Notes: generated by a model not told the origin, from the letters alone. A stretch of 64,000 nt of DNA from Myxococcales bacterium (GCA_016720545.1 JADKKK010000001.1:310001-374000), one strand, 5' to 3'; numbered from the stretch's first letter, positions 8,562 to 28,807 are shown. Translations and numbers: made by a program.

Positions 8562-9919
8562 CAAGGTGCGTAGCGGAGCACCCGAGGGAGCTCGGGCTCG
8601 CGGTCGTCTTTGCCGTCCGGTCGCTCGAGCCACACCGCCGCGCAGCCCGCGTCGGTGCAGCCTGCGTCGGCCACCGCGTCGGCGCGTAGCTCCTCGCGGC
8701 GTCGCGTGACGTCGCCGAGCGACGAGCCGAACCCGCGAACGGCCAGCGCAGGGATGGGCGCTCGCTGACGGCGGGCCCCGGTCGGGGCGCGCTCGGCCCA
8801 CGCGAGCACGTGCCGGCCGCCCACGCTCCCGAGAAAAAACGGCCCGGGTTGGTGGCCGCAGGTCGCCCGGCCGAGCTCCTCTCGCGTCGTCTCCCCGGAG
8901 GCGAGGTCGACGCGCAGAAGGTGGACGCTGGTGGAGAACCGCGATGTGCGGGTCGTGGGCAGCGCCGAGGCGTCCTCGCCCGCGGGGCAACCCTCGTGGT
9001 CCTGCGTCGCGACGGCGTAGAGCGTGCGCTCGTCGGCGTCGACGGAGAGCAGATCGTCGTCGTCGTGGAGGCGCGCGGAGAGCTTCTGCGTCGCGCCGCC
9101 GCGCGTGATGGAGAGGGCCCCCGAAGCGCCCACGCGAAAGACCCCTGGCCCGCTCGACCCGTGAAAGAGGGCGTGCTCCCGCTCCTCGTCGTCGAAGTCT
9201 CGCTCGGAGAGGAGGGGCGCGAGCGGGCCCACGGCGGCGCCCAGCGGCGCGCGGGAGAGCGTGCCCTCGTCGTCGACGATGAGCGAGGCGCGCGAGGGCT
9301 CGCAGAAGAGGCTGGGCTCGCCCGTGAGGGGGCTCGGCAGCGCGGCGCGCGCGGGCCCCTCGCCTAGGTCCGCCCAGGCGGCGGTGCGCCCCTCGAGCCA
9401 GAAGAGCCCCGCGCGCGTGCTGCACGCCACGCGCCCCGCTTCGTGCTGCCCGAGAAGCGCGCCCCGCGAGTCGAGGCGGACGAGCTGCCGCGCCAGCCCT
9501 CCCTCGAGCCGCCCGCGGAACGCCACGATCACGCCGGCGCCCGCGGGGTGGACGCTCACGTCGGAGTCGTGCACCCACTCGGCGGACGGCAGCGCGTCGG
9601 TGATCCACGCGACGCGCTCGTCCTTCTCGACCCGCGCGACGCGGAGGACCTTGTCCTTCACGGCGAGGCCCGCGAGGACCACCGCGCCGTCCGCCAACAT
9701 CACCGCGCCGATCGGCGCGGAGAGCGAGGGCATCGACAGCGGGCGCGCGGGAGAAGGCGCGGAGGTCGTCGCGGGAGGGGGCGCGACCGCCTCGACGACG
9801 GGAGCACGACGCCCGCACGTGCACGCGCCGAGGCCCCCCGCAGACAGTGTGGCTGCGAGGAGCCCGAGCCGCGCCGGGAGCCGACGGGAGCGTGGAGAGC
9901 GCACAAAGGGGGCGGCCAT
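8561..9919 (-). CDS. Putative lipoprotein, possibly beta-propeller-like, unknown function
   Basis: The protein has 452 residues from the ATG at 9919, chosen because it gives a compact lipoprotein signal (Arg-rich n-region, then LGLLAATLSAGGLGAC with Cys as lipidation site). The mature part is a series of short beta-rich blocks (GAVMLADGAVVLAGLAV, GVIVAFRGRLEGGL, TLYAVATQDHEGCP) that reads like a sensor-less beta-propeller, plus a late Cys-containing segment (DAGCTDAGCAAVW). No catalytic motif was seen. Genes of this type, lipoproteins of about 450 residues with propeller-like bodies, are frequent in myxobacteria. Upstream on the same strand lies the group II intron remnant, so the promoter may sit in or beyond that remnant. 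Confidence 0.65.
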   Translation of the reverse strand: MAAPFVRSPRSRRLPARLGLLAATLSAGGLGACTCGRRAPVVEAVAPPPATTSAPSPARPLSMPSLSAPIGAVMLADGAVVLAGLAVKDKVLRVARVEKDERVAWITDALPSAEWVHDSDVSVHPAGAGVIVAFRGRLEGGLARQLVRLDSRGALLGQHEAGRVACSTRAGLFWLEGRTAAWADLGEGPARAALPSPLTGEPSLFCEPSRASLIVDDEGTLSRAPLGAAVGPLAPLLSERDFDDEEREHALFHGSSGPGVFRVGASGALSITRGGATQKLSARLHDDDDLLSVDADERTLYAVATQDHEGCPAGEDASALPTTRTSRFSTSVHLLRVDLASGETTREELGRATCGHQPGPFFLGSVGGRHVLAWAERAPTGARRQRAPIPALAVRGFGSSLGDVTRRREELRADAVADAGCTDAGCAAVWLERPDGKDDREPELPRVLRYAP

Positions 9920-9954
9920 TGGTAGATTCAGCTTTCTGCCACGCGAAGGTGGCC

Positions 9955-10140
9955 ACATGCAAAACCCCCGTTCAAACCGTGCGTGCGGATTTCCCGCACA
10001 CGGCTTACCGGTGGTCTCTCGTGCCGCCGCATTACGCGGCCTCCGGATACTGGACGGTGCCTCGCAGACGGTGGAGACCGAAGCCCTCGGTGAAGTAGTC
10101 GCGGGTCCACTTCTCGAACGCGCCCGCTGTAGGGCCTCGC
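9955..10140 (-). mobile_element. 3' remnant of a group II intron (end of the reverse transcriptase plus domain V)
   Basis: On the minus strand a short frame ending at TAA (10034-10032) encodes FEKWTRDYFTEGFGLHRLRG followed by TVQYPEAA, typical of the C-terminus of group II intron reverse transcriptase/maturases. It is stopped upstream by an in-frame TAG near 10140. Immediately 3' comes a domain V-like hairpin (about 9974-10006): AGC triad, stem GTGCGG/CCGCAC with a GAAA-type loop, closing with CGGTTT, followed by a G-run. The rest of the intron is missing, so it cannot splice or move. Exact ends are approximate; the remnant starts within about 10 bases of the stop codon of the sigma-54 regulator gene. 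Confidence 0.72.
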
Positions 10141-10150
10141 TATCGGTCGT

Positions 10151-11449
10151 TCAGCGGCCAGCCTTGGCGCCCACGACGAGCTTCCGAAACGAGGTCCGCG
10201 GCATGCCCGCGTCTCGCGCCGCAGCCGTGAAGTTGCCACCGTGTTTCTCGAGGAGCGCCTGCCCGTAGCTGACCGTGGGGCTCGCTCGCGGTGCGTGCGG
10301 CCGGCGGAGCCCCCGGGCGATGTGCGCGTCGGTGAGGACGCGCCCGTCGTCCGCGAGCTCGGCGGCGCGGAGCAGCACGTTACGAAGCTCGCGCACGTTG
10401 CCCGGCCAGTCGTGCGCGGCGAGGCGCGCGAGGGCGGCGGGAGTGAGCGCGCGCGGACCGATCTCGCTCGCGTGGGCGGCGAGCAGCCTGCGGGCGATGG
10501 CGGCGACGTCGCCACGACGCTCCCTCAGCGGCGGGAGCTCAAGCACGAAGGCCTCGAGGCGGTGGTAGAGATCACGACGAAAGCGCCTCGCCTGCACGTC
10601 CTCGAGCAGGGCCTTGTGCGTCGCGGCGACCACCCTCACGTCGGCGCGCTCGCCCCCGCCGCCGCTCCCCACGCGCCGCACCTCGTACCCGTCGAGCGCG
10701 CGCAAGAGCTTCGGCTGCGCGTCGAGGGGCAGCTCGCCGATCTCGTCGAGGAAGAGGGTGCCTCGCTGCGCGTCGCCAAAGGCCCCCGCCCGTCGCGCGA
10801 CCGCGCCCGTGAAGGCGCCGCGCTCGTGGCCGAACAGCTCGCTCTCCACCAGTTCGCGGGGGAGCGCGGCCACGTTGACCGGCACGAACGGCGCCGCGCG
10901 GCGCTTGCCCTCGGTATGGAGAGCTTGCGCGACGAGCTCCTTCCCCGTGCCGGTCTCTCCCGAGACGAGCACCGGGGAGCTCCGGTTGGCGAGGCGCCGC
11001 ACCCGCGCGGCCAGGCGCCGCATCGCCAGCGATCCGCCGGCGATCTGGGGCAGCGGCTCGCCCGCCTCGCCTGCAGCCTCGTCATCGAGCTCGCGGCGCT
11101 GGACCACCAGCTGGGTCTCGCCCAGAGTGATGGTCCCGCCGACGCCCGCCCACGCCTCCCGAACCCTCGCGGGGCCGACGTACGTGCCGTTGCGCGAGCC
11201 AAGGTCGACGACGCGCAGCCGGCCGGCCGCGAGCGCGACCTCGCAGTGCACACCGCTCACCATCGGATCCTCGAGCCGGTGCGACGCGCGCCTCGATGAC
11301 CCCAGCGTGAACGGCGCCTCCCCGAGCGCGAGCACCGACGTCCCGTGGCGTTGATGCACCTCGAGCACCCACTCGCCTCTCTCGCCCGGGAGCGCGTCCG
11401 TCGGCAGCTCCACCGTCAAGTCCGTGTCTCTTTCGATCTCGCGATCCAT
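10151..11449 (-). CDS. FHA-domain sigma-54-dependent transcriptional activator
   Basis: An enhancer-binding protein of 432 residues that activates RNA polymerase carrying sigma-54. It has an FHA domain (about 28-118; GSSRRASHRL and DLGSRNGTYV are the phosphothreonine-binding motifs) and an AAA+ domain (about 138-370) with Walker A GETGTGKE (164-171), the sigma-54 contact loop GAFTGA (211-216) and Walker B TLFLDEIGELP. A Fis-type helix-turn-helix lies at the C-terminus (about 388-428). There is no receiver domain; the FHA replaces it, implying control by Ser/Thr phosphorylation, as in many myxobacterial activators. AGGAGG precedes the ATG. It lies directly downstream of the terminator of the Glt-like operon, on the same strand, so it is probably transcribed separately. 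Confidence 0.93.
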   Translation of the reverse strand: MDREIERDTDLTVELPTDALPGERGEWVLEVHQRHGTSVLALGEAPFTLGSSRRASHRLEDPMVSGVHCEVALAAGRLRVVDLGSRNGTYVGPARVREAWAGVGGTITLGETQLVVQRRELDDEAAGEAGEPLPQIAGGSLAMRRLAARVRRLANRSSPVLVSGETGTGKELVAQALHTEGKRRAAPFVPVNVAALPRELVESELFGHERGAFTGAVARRAGAFGDAQRGTLFLDEIGELPLDAQPKLLRALDGYEVRRVGSGGGGERADVRVVAATHKALLEDVQARRFRRDLYHRLEAFVLELPPLRERRGDVAAIARRLLAAHASEIGPRALTPAALARLAAHDWPGNVRELRNVLLRAAELADDGRVLTDAHIARGLRRPHAPRASPTVSYGQALLEKHGGNFTAAARDAGMPRTSFRKLVVGAKAGR

Positions 11450-11472
11450 CCTGCACCTCCTCGCGCGACAAG

Positions 11473-11509
11473 AAAAAAGCGCGTGCCCTCCTCTCGGGAG
11501 AGCACGCGC
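11473..11509 (-). terminator. Intrinsic terminator after the Glt-like operon
   Basis: On the minus strand a perfect 8-bp stem (GCGCGTGC/GCACGCGC, 11479-11509) with further pairing in the loop is followed by six T (11478-11473). It lies 35 bases beyond the stop of the giant GltI-like gene and upstream of the sigma-54 regulator, matching the expected end of the operon. Confidence 0.8.
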
Positions 11510-11543
11510 GTTCGTTGCGCCGCGATATGCAGTTAGGTGAAGA

Positions 11544-23164
<11,621 letters not shown>

Positions 23165-23361
23165 TGACTCCCTCGGTCCGATTCACACGCCGAAGCTCAC
23201 TTCGTGCGACGTGCCGCGCTCGACACGCCTCCGCTGAGCAGGTGAATTTCCGTACTCAAGCTACCAGAGGCCGCACGGCAGGTGTGCGGCTTCTCTCGCG
23301 CGATCGAATTTTTCCGAGCCCCGGGCGGACCTCACACGATCACGGCCCATTGAACGGCAAA

Positions 23362-23393
23362 CGCCCGCCGCGGGCGAAGCCGCGGAGGGCGCG
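23362..23393 (-). terminator. GC-rich stem-loop between the TPR lipoprotein and gltI
   Basis: Arms CGCCCGCCGCGG and CCGCGGAGGGCG pair with one unpaired base around GCGAAG. It lies 24 bases after the lipoprotein stop. The minus-strand sequence after the stem has only TTT, so it is a weak or attenuating terminator, or an mRNA-processing/stability element. Confidence 0.5.
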
Positions 23394-23416
23394 TGAGCGT
23401 CGCATGCGGGGTCGGG

Positions 23417-24334
23417 CTACTGCAGCTGACCGCCGAGCTTGGTCGCGAGCTGCTGGCTCTGCGAGCACTGGTCGGCGTAGCGCGCGGCTGCGGCGCCCTT
23501 GCAAACGATCTTGTTGAACGACTGGAGCTGCTGAATCGCCTCGCTCTTTCGCGGCGGCTTCACGGTGGCGTACGCGGCGCCGAGGTTGAAGAAGGCGATC
23601 TGCTCGCCGCCCGAGCTGCACTGCCCGCACGCCTTCTTGGCGGCCTCGTACTCGGGCACCGAGCCGCTGATGTCGCCCTTCATTTCCCTGATCTGACCGG
23701 CGAGGCTGTGCAGCCCGAAGAGCCCCTTGTCGCCCTCCTTGCCGAACGAGAGGCCCTCCTTGACGACCTGCTCGGCCTGATCGAGGTACCCGAGGCGAAT
23801 GTACAGATCCGCGAGCGGGATGTAGAACGAGAGGACATCGGGCTTCGTCTCGATGGCCTTCGAGTACGAGCGCAGCGCGCCCTGCTCGTCGTCCAAGTGG
23901 AGCAGCACCTCGCCGAGCTCGAAGTGCGCGTCCGCAAGGTTCGGGTCCTTCGAGATCGCCTGCTCGAGCGGCTCCTTCGCCTCGGCCCAAGTCGCGGGGC
24001 CCTTCACGGCCATGCGCGCCTGCGCCATGCCACGCTGGAAGTAGTAGTTCGCGAACGTCGGCGCGACGGCCTCCGCGCGCTTGCACGTGGAGGCGACCTT
24101 GTCCCAGGCCTCCTTCTTCGTGTACGCGAGCGCGAGCTTCCAGAGAATGCGGTGGTTCGTGGGATCGAGGTTCGTGGCCTGCTCGTACTTCGAGATCGCC
24201 TCTTCGATGTTGACCGACTTCGACTTGTCCCCCTCATTCGCGAGGTTGACAGCTTCGATGTTGTTCCGGCTGCACCCCGACGCGGTGGCGAGGATCAGTA
24301 CGACCGGAACGGCGAGCTTTGCGAACGTCTTCAT
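23417..24334 (-). CDS. TPR lipoprotein of the Glt-like cluster (GltK/AgnB position)
   Basis: The protein has 305 residues. A lipoprotein signal (KLAVPVVLILATASGC, Cys about 21) leads to a chain of TPR motifs (about 35-260): EEAISKYEQATNLDPTNHRI, AKEPLEQAISKDPNLADAHF, ALRSYSKAIETKPDVLSFY. A cluster CGQCSSG and two later Cys may form disulfides in the periplasm. It sits between the GltG-like gene and the giant GltI-like gene. In Myxococcus this interval holds several genes including lipoproteins (AgnB/GltK); I infer equivalence from position and lipoprotein character, not from recognisable sequence. It could also be an additional GltE paralogue, because both are TPR lipoproteins. Confidence 0.8.
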   Translation of the reverse strand: MKTFAKLAVPVVLILATASGCSRNNIEAVNLANEGDKSKSVNIEEAISKYEQATNLDPTNHRILWKLALAYTKKEAWDKVASTCKRAEAVAPTFANYYFQRGMAQARMAVKGPATWAEAKEPLEQAISKDPNLADAHFELGEVLLHLDDEQGALRSYSKAIETKPDVLSFYIPLADLYIRLGYLDQAEQVVKEGLSFGKEGDKGLFGLHSLAGQIREMKGDISGSVPEYEAAKKACGQCSSGGEQIAFFNLGAAYATVKPPRKSEAIQQLQSFNKIVCKGAAAARYADQCSQSQQLATKLGGQLQ

Positions 24335-24460
24335 CGGCGCGGCATCCTAGGGCAGAAGGTCGGTCACTCTCAACCAAAAGCGGCGGCGAGGCCGATCCGT
24401 TTCTCGCAGCGCCTCCGAGGCACGATGGCGCGCTTCGCAATCCACGAATCAAGAACGAGA

Positions 24461-24492
24461 ACGCCGCCCGAGCCGTGAGGCGCGGGCGGCGT
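24461..24492 (-). terminator. GC-rich stem-loop between gltG and the TPR lipoprotein
   Basis: Perfect 10-bp arms ACGCCGCCCG (24461-24470) and CGGGCGGCGT (24483-24492) lie 20 bases after the gltG stop. The minus-strand sequence beyond contains TCTCGTTCTT rather than a clean T-run, so termination is probably partial. Confidence 0.5.
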
Positions 24493-24512
24493 GCGAGCGT
24501 GCAGCGGGGCGA

Positions 24513-26657
24513 TCAGTCGCCAGGGCTGAACGTGATGGGATAGACGACCGTGACGATGCCGCCCTCAGGCTGCGGGAACGACAGGTTGCCGAACCCGCGG
24601 ACGACGCACGACACCACCGCGCGATCGCTGAGGTCGGAGCCGCCGTCCTGGGCCGTGGAGACCGCGCCCGAGCGGTCGATGACGAACTTCACCGCGACGC
24701 GCCCGGTGAGCGCCGGGTTCGTGCGCAGACCGTTCTCGTAGCAGAGACGGAACCGACCGAAGTTCTGGCGGACGATACGCTGGATGACCTCCGGAGGGAG
24801 GCGACCGTTGACCTGCGTCGCGCCTTGACGGAGCTTCGGGGTCTTCGTCGCGTGCGAGCCGCCGAGGCGGCCATGGCCGTTGCCCATGCCCTGCCCCGTG
24901 CCGGTGCCAGCGCCGTGACCGATGGTGCCGATGTTGCCGAGGCCGATGCCCTCGCCGCGACCGCCACCACCCTCGCCGACACCCGAGAGGCCGAGGCCGC
25001 CCGCGCCGAACGAGTCGCCGATGCTGTCGCCCCACATGTTACCGCGCGCGGACATGGGATCGTTGCCGGACGACTCTTCCCTGCCCCACGGAGCGGTCGG
25101 GGCGTTCGGATCGCCGCCGGCGCCAACGTTGAGCAGACCGATCATGCCGAACTCTGCCGCCTCTTTCAGCGCGGCCTGTCGCGCGATGTGGGGGTCGGCG
25201 TTGTCGGCGGGGCCCTGCACGCCGAAACGGTTTCCCGTCGCCTTCGTGTTCGGGTTACCCATCGAGCCCTCTTCGCCCTTCGCGCGCGTACCCGTGCCGC
25301 CTTCCTTGTTGTCGGCGTTGTTGTCCGCGACCTGCTCGGTCGGCTTCTCTTCCTGCTCGCGCTCGGCCGCCGCGTTCAGCATCTTCTGCATGAGCAGGAT
25401 CTGGTCGCGGTCGATCGCCTCGCTGTCGTCGAGGTTCATCTTCGGCATGAAGAACGCCAGCGACGCGACGATGCCGATGTGGAGCAACGACGAGAGCCCG
25501 ACGAAGAGGAACGCCGCGGGATCCGCGCCGGCGAAGATGCCGGCCGGCGGCGCCTTGCCCGCGTTGACCGTGCTGACCTGGAAGACGAGCCCACCCTCGA
25601 GCTCCATCCGCGCCTTCGCGCTGGCAGGGAGATCGAACTCGTGCCCACCCGACAGCTCGCTCGAGGGACGCGCGCGACCCGAGGCGATGAGCTCCTGGAA
25701 GGTCACCTTGCCCTGTCCGGGGATCTCGACGGCGCCAGTAGCGCGGGGGAAGATCACGAGGGCCGCCGCGCCGCCGCGAGCGACGACCACGGGCGCGCGA
25801 GTCGTGCCGAGGGCCTCGCTGGGGACGAAGTAGTCACACACGACCTGCGTCTCTTCGCCGACGAAGAACGAGCGCGGCGGAGAGAGGTGCGAGACGTGGA
25901 GGACGTTCGTGTCCCACATCACCATGACCTCGAGGGCGGCGACGTGCGCGACCTCGACCTCGTCTGGGTTCACCTCGGGGCCGCTCTTGATGAGCTTGTA
26001 GGTGGTAGGCGCGTTCGGGTCGTAGTCGCTGCCGCCGGGCGAGTAGCCCACGCCGGCATCGGCAGCCGCCGCGACGAAGGGGTTCGCGGGCGCCGCCGCG
26101 AACGGGTTCGCCGCCGCTGCCGCGAACGGGTTCGCCGCAGGAGCCGCCGCGAACGGGTTCGCCGCCGCAGCGGGCGCTGCCGCGAACGGGTTCGCCGCAG
26201 GCGCGGGCGCCGCCGCGAACGGGTTGGAGGCCGGGGGAGCCGCCGCGAAGGGATTCACGCCGGGATCGCCCGACGAGGGGGCCGCCTCGGGGGCGGGGGC
26301 CGCGACTGGCGCCGCGAGCTCCGGGGCCGCGGCCTCGGCCGCGGGACCCGCGCTCTCGAGCACGATCGTGGTCGAGCCGATCTGAATCTGGTCGCCCGGG
26401 CGAACCTTGCACTTGTTGACGCGCTGACCGTTCACCATCGTGCCCGGCTCGTTGCCGAGGTCGATGAGGGTGATGTCACCTTCGGAGGCGACCTCGATCA
26501 CGGCGTGCATGCGCGAGGCGAGCTCGTCGTCCACCCGCAGGTGGCTCCGCGGGTCCTTGCCCACCTTGACGATGTCCTGCGCGACCGTGTCGCGGCGGAT
26601 GAGCTGCTCACCCTGATAGAGCGCGAACGTGAGCGCGACCTTGCCCTTGCCTTCCAT
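24513..26657 (-). CDS. gltG: GltG (PglI)-like FHA/TonB-like inner-membrane protein
   Basis: The protein has 714 residues. An N-terminal FHA domain (about 20-105; KVGKDPRSHLRV, LASRMHAVIEV, NEPGTMVNG) is cytoplasmic. Next comes a repeat region with NPFAAAP units (about 125-200), a beta-rich segment (about 225-360), one transmembrane helix (SLLHIGIVASLAFFMPKM, about 390-407), a Gly-rich periplasmic linker (GLGLSGVGEGGGGRGEGIG) and a C-terminal AgmX/PglI-type domain (about 615-714; RIVRQNFGRFRLCYENGL and GRVAVKFVIDRSGAVS) resembling TonB C-terminal domains. In Myxococcus, GltG links the inner-membrane motor to the periplasmic complex. The FHA domain suggests recognition of a phosphothreonine partner. 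GAAAGG precedes the ATG. It is followed by a stem-loop and the TPR lipoprotein gene. Confidence 0.9.
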   Translation of the reverse strand: MEGKGKVALTFALYQGEQLIRRDTVAQDIVKVGKDPRSHLRVDDELASRMHAVIEVASEGDITLIDLGNEPGTMVNGQRVNKCKVRPGDQIQIGSTTIVLESAGPAAEAAAPELAAPVAAPAPEAAPSSGDPGVNPFAAAPPASNPFAAAPAPAANPFAAAPAAAANPFAAAPAANPFAAAAANPFAAAPANPFVAAAADAGVGYSPGGSDYDPNAPTTYKLIKSGPEVNPDEVEVAHVAALEVMVMWDTNVLHVSHLSPPRSFFVGEETQVVCDYFVPSEALGTTRAPVVVARGGAAALVIFPRATGAVEIPGQGKVTFQELIASGRARPSSELSGGHEFDLPASAKARMELEGGLVFQVSTVNAGKAPPAGIFAGADPAAFLFVGLSSLLHIGIVASLAFFMPKMNLDDSEAIDRDQILLMQKMLNAAAEREQEEKPTEQVADNNADNKEGGTGTRAKGEEGSMGNPNTKATGNRFGVQGPADNADPHIARQAALKEAAEFGMIGLLNVGAGGDPNAPTAPWGREESSGNDPMSARGNMWGDSIGDSFGAGGLGLSGVGEGGGGRGEGIGLGNIGTIGHGAGTGTGQGMGNGHGRLGGSHATKTPKLRQGATQVNGRLPPEVIQRIVRQNFGRFRLCYENGLRTNPALTGRVAVKFVIDRSGAVSTAQDGGSDLSDRAVVSCVVRGFGNLSFPQPEGGIVTVVYPITFSPGD

Positions 26658-26712
26658 CGCAGACCTTTCGCCGCTTCCTAGCGGCTCTGCGGCAAGCGCC
26701 GCAGCATGAATG

Positions 26713-26728
26713 CCCTCGCGGACGAGGG
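26713..26728 (-). other. Small stem-loop between gltF and gltG
   Basis: CCCTCG/CGAGGG with a CGGA loop lies 23 bases after the gltF stop, upstream of the gltG ribosome-binding site. It has no T-run. It may modulate mRNA stability. Confidence 0.4.
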
Positions 26729-26751
26729 AAATGTTTGGCGAACGTGGCCCG

Positions 26752-27042
26752 TCAGAGGTTCTCGACGGACTTCAACATCTCCGGAACGAACGACGTTCGC
26801 GGGCGAATGAGCGTGGTGCGAACCGGGCCGGGGCGAACGCGAATCGTCGCGTCGTTCGGGCCGAAGCCACCCGCGCTCAGCGGGTCGTCGGAGAACTCGT
26901 ACCCGTAGCCGTCTCCCCCGCCACCACCGGCGGCGCCGGGCTTGGCAGCAGGAGCCCCAGCGCCCTGCGCGAACGCAGAGGTGCTGAGCAAGAGCGCTCC
27001 GAAACCCACAAGACCCACGAAGAGACGCTTCGCATTCGCCAT
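26752..27042 (-). CDS. gltF: GltF-like small secreted protein
   Basis: The protein has 96 residues from ATG 27042, which follows AAGGAGAACGAAC. A signal peptide (MANAKRLFVGLVGFGALLLS, cleavage at AFAQ) leads to a short Gly/Ala-rich stretch and a conserved-looking tail: DDPLSAGGFGPNDATIRVRP, then TLIRPRTSFVPEMLKSVENL. No fold is apparent; it is probably periplasmic. The assignment to GltF follows the gene order GltD-GltE-GltF-GltG and the small size. Other small exported proteins at this position cannot be excluded. Confidence 0.7.
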   Translation of the reverse strand: MANAKRLFVGLVGFGALLLSTSAFAQGAGAPAAKPGAAGGGGGDGYGYEFSDDPLSAGGFGPNDATIRVRPGPVRTTLIRPRTSFVPEMLKSVENL

Positions 27043-27196
27043 GTTCGTTCTCCTTCTCATCGCACGATGTACCAACCCTTTGGAGGGAGCGCGCGGAAAA
27101 TTCGCCCCGGTGGCGCGTTTTCTCGTTGCGTTTCAGAGTGTTGGTAAAAATCCAGCGGCAGCTGACCTCCAGCATACCGCGGGTTTCTCAGAAGCG

Positions 27197-27231
27197 CGTG
27201 CCCCGAGAACCTTTCGGCGCTCCGGGGCACG
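27197..27231 (-). other. Stem-loop between gltE and gltF
   Basis: Perfect 9-bp arms CGTGCCCCG and CGGGGCACG lie in the 263-base gap between the two genes. There is no T-run after it on the minus strand. The rest of the gap shows no gene. A secondary promoter for gltF-gltI could lie here, but none is convincing. Confidence 0.45.
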
Positions 27232-27305
27232 TTGCGAGCGTCTCGGGTGCAGTAGACAGCGCGGTGAGGCGCAGGTTCCCGGATCTCGCGTTTTTTTTGT
27301 GCGGG

Positions 27306-28793
27306 CTACTTCTTGGGTGCCGGCGGGGCTGCCGGCGGGGCCGCCGCGCCGGAGGCCGCAGGCGCCGCCCCTGAGGCCGCCGGAGCAGGCGCCGCCGGAG
27401 CGGGCTCTGCGCCGGGCATGTCGAGGAACTGGATCGTGTCGTCGATGTCCTGCACGCGCTCCTTCGAGCGCTTGACGGCGCCGTCGTACTCGCCCTTGCC
27501 CTGGGCCTTCTCTACGAACGACTGGAAGATGCCTTTCGCCTGGAGGAGAGCCGCCTTGGTCGCGTCCTTGCCCGCGCCCGACTTGGCCTTGAACTCCTGC
27601 ACGAGGATGCCCTCGTTGTAGAAGGCGTCCGGGCGCGCGGCGTCGAGCTTCTTGCACGTGTCGAGCTCGGCCTGGACCAAGGCCACGGCCTGGTCGTAGT
27701 TCGCGTCGGTCGCCTGGATGGGACCGCGGAGCGCGAGGGCCAAGCCGAGGTGCGCGTCGTAGTCGTTCGGGCGCATGACGAGCGCCTTGCGGTACGCAGT
27801 CGCCGCCTGCTCGAAGCCGCGGAACGACAGGTTGACCGCCGCGTAGTTCATCTGCGCTTCGAAGAACTTCGGGTCGAGCCGAGCGGCAGTGGCGAACTCG
27901 GCCACCGCGCTGTTCACCTGCCCGAGCTCGTTCTGGATGAGGCCGGCGGTGTTGTGGATGGGCGCGTAGTTCGGGTTCTTCCGGATCGCCTGAGAGCACA
28001 CGAGCGCGGCGAGCTCGAGCTGCTGGACATCGGCGCGCTTGGCGATCGCCGCGTTGGTGGCGATCTGCCGGCCGCGAGCGCCCTTCTGCGACGACTTCAC
28101 CGCGCCCGCGCGCTTCTTCGCGAGCTGGAAGTAGTAGAGCGCGAGCTGGTTGAACGCGGGCATGTAGGCGTCGTCGATCGCCAGGGCGCGCTGGAGGTTC
28201 GTCTTCGCGCACTCCATGTCGTTGCTGCAGCCGGCCGTGCCCTGCGCCGAGTCGCGCTGCATCTGGAACATCGCGAGGTTCACGAGCGCCGGGACGTTCT
28301 GGAACTTCGCGTCGAGCACCGCCTGCTGGAGCGTGGCGATCGCCGCGTCTTCGTTGGAGTTCGCTTTGAAGTCGTAGAGCGCCAGCTGGACCTTCGCGAA
28401 GTGGAAGTTCCCGTCGTCGGAGAGCGCCTTCGTGAAGCGCGCACGCGCCTCCTTGTCGTTTCCGCAGCGCTGCCACGCGAGGCCAGCGTTGTAGGTCGCC
28501 TCGGGGAACTTCTTGCTCTTCTGCTCGGTGGCCGCCTCCTCGAACTTCTTGGCGACCTCCCCGCAAGCGGCGTCGTTCCAGTCGGCCGCCTTGTCGTGGC
28601 CGACCATCGTCTCGATGGCGGCGTTGAACTTGGCCTGCGCGCCTTCGCTCACCACCTCGCCCGCCGTGACAGGCTTGCCTGGGGGCGGAGGTGTCTTCCC
28701 CGGAGTCTTGACCTCGACGTTGGCCCCGCCGCCGCAAGCGGTGAGGGCCAACACGAAGAGGCTCGCCGTGAGGATGCCCAGCTTGGATTTCAT
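27306..28793 (-). CDS. gltE: GltE (AglT)-like TPR lipoprotein
   Basis: The protein has 495 residues from ATG 28793, with AAAGGAG nine bases upstream. A lipoprotein signal (LGILTASLFVLALTAC, Cys about 20) is followed by a Pro-rich linker and then TPR repeats from about 60 to 440 (FPEATYNAGLAWQRCGNDKE; NYAPIHNTAGLIQNELGQVN; FEQAATAYRKALVMRPNDYD). An Ala/Pro-rich tail ends APPAPKK. Family members are periplasmic TPR lipoproteins of the gliding (GltE) and spore-coat (NfsE) complexes. It starts 14 bases after the gltD stop, so the two are translationally close. The fold is certain; the GltE identity is supported by gene order. Confidence 0.87.
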   Translation of the reverse strand: MKSKLGILTASLFVLALTACGGGANVEVKTPGKTPPPPGKPVTAGEVVSEGAQAKFNAAIETMVGHDKAADWNDAACGEVAKKFEEAATEQKSKKFPEATYNAGLAWQRCGNDKEARARFTKALSDDGNFHFAKVQLALYDFKANSNEDAAIATLQQAVLDAKFQNVPALVNLAMFQMQRDSAQGTAGCSNDMECAKTNLQRALAIDDAYMPAFNQLALYYFQLAKKRAGAVKSSQKGARGRQIATNAAIAKRADVQQLELAALVCSQAIRKNPNYAPIHNTAGLIQNELGQVNSAVAEFATAARLDPKFFEAQMNYAAVNLSFRGFEQAATAYRKALVMRPNDYDAHLGLALALRGPIQATDANYDQAVALVQAELDTCKKLDAARPDAFYNEGILVQEFKAKSGAGKDATKAALLQAKGIFQSFVEKAQGKGEYDGAVKRSKERVQDIDDTIQFLDMPGAEPAPAAPAPAASGAAPAASGAAAPPAAPPAPKK

Positions 28794-28807
28794 CGCGACG
28801 CTCCTTT

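Noticed and set aside
26089..26290. Regular short repeats that could suggest an array
   Set aside because: They encode NPFAAAP repeats inside the GltG-like protein; there are no unique spacers, so not CRISPR.
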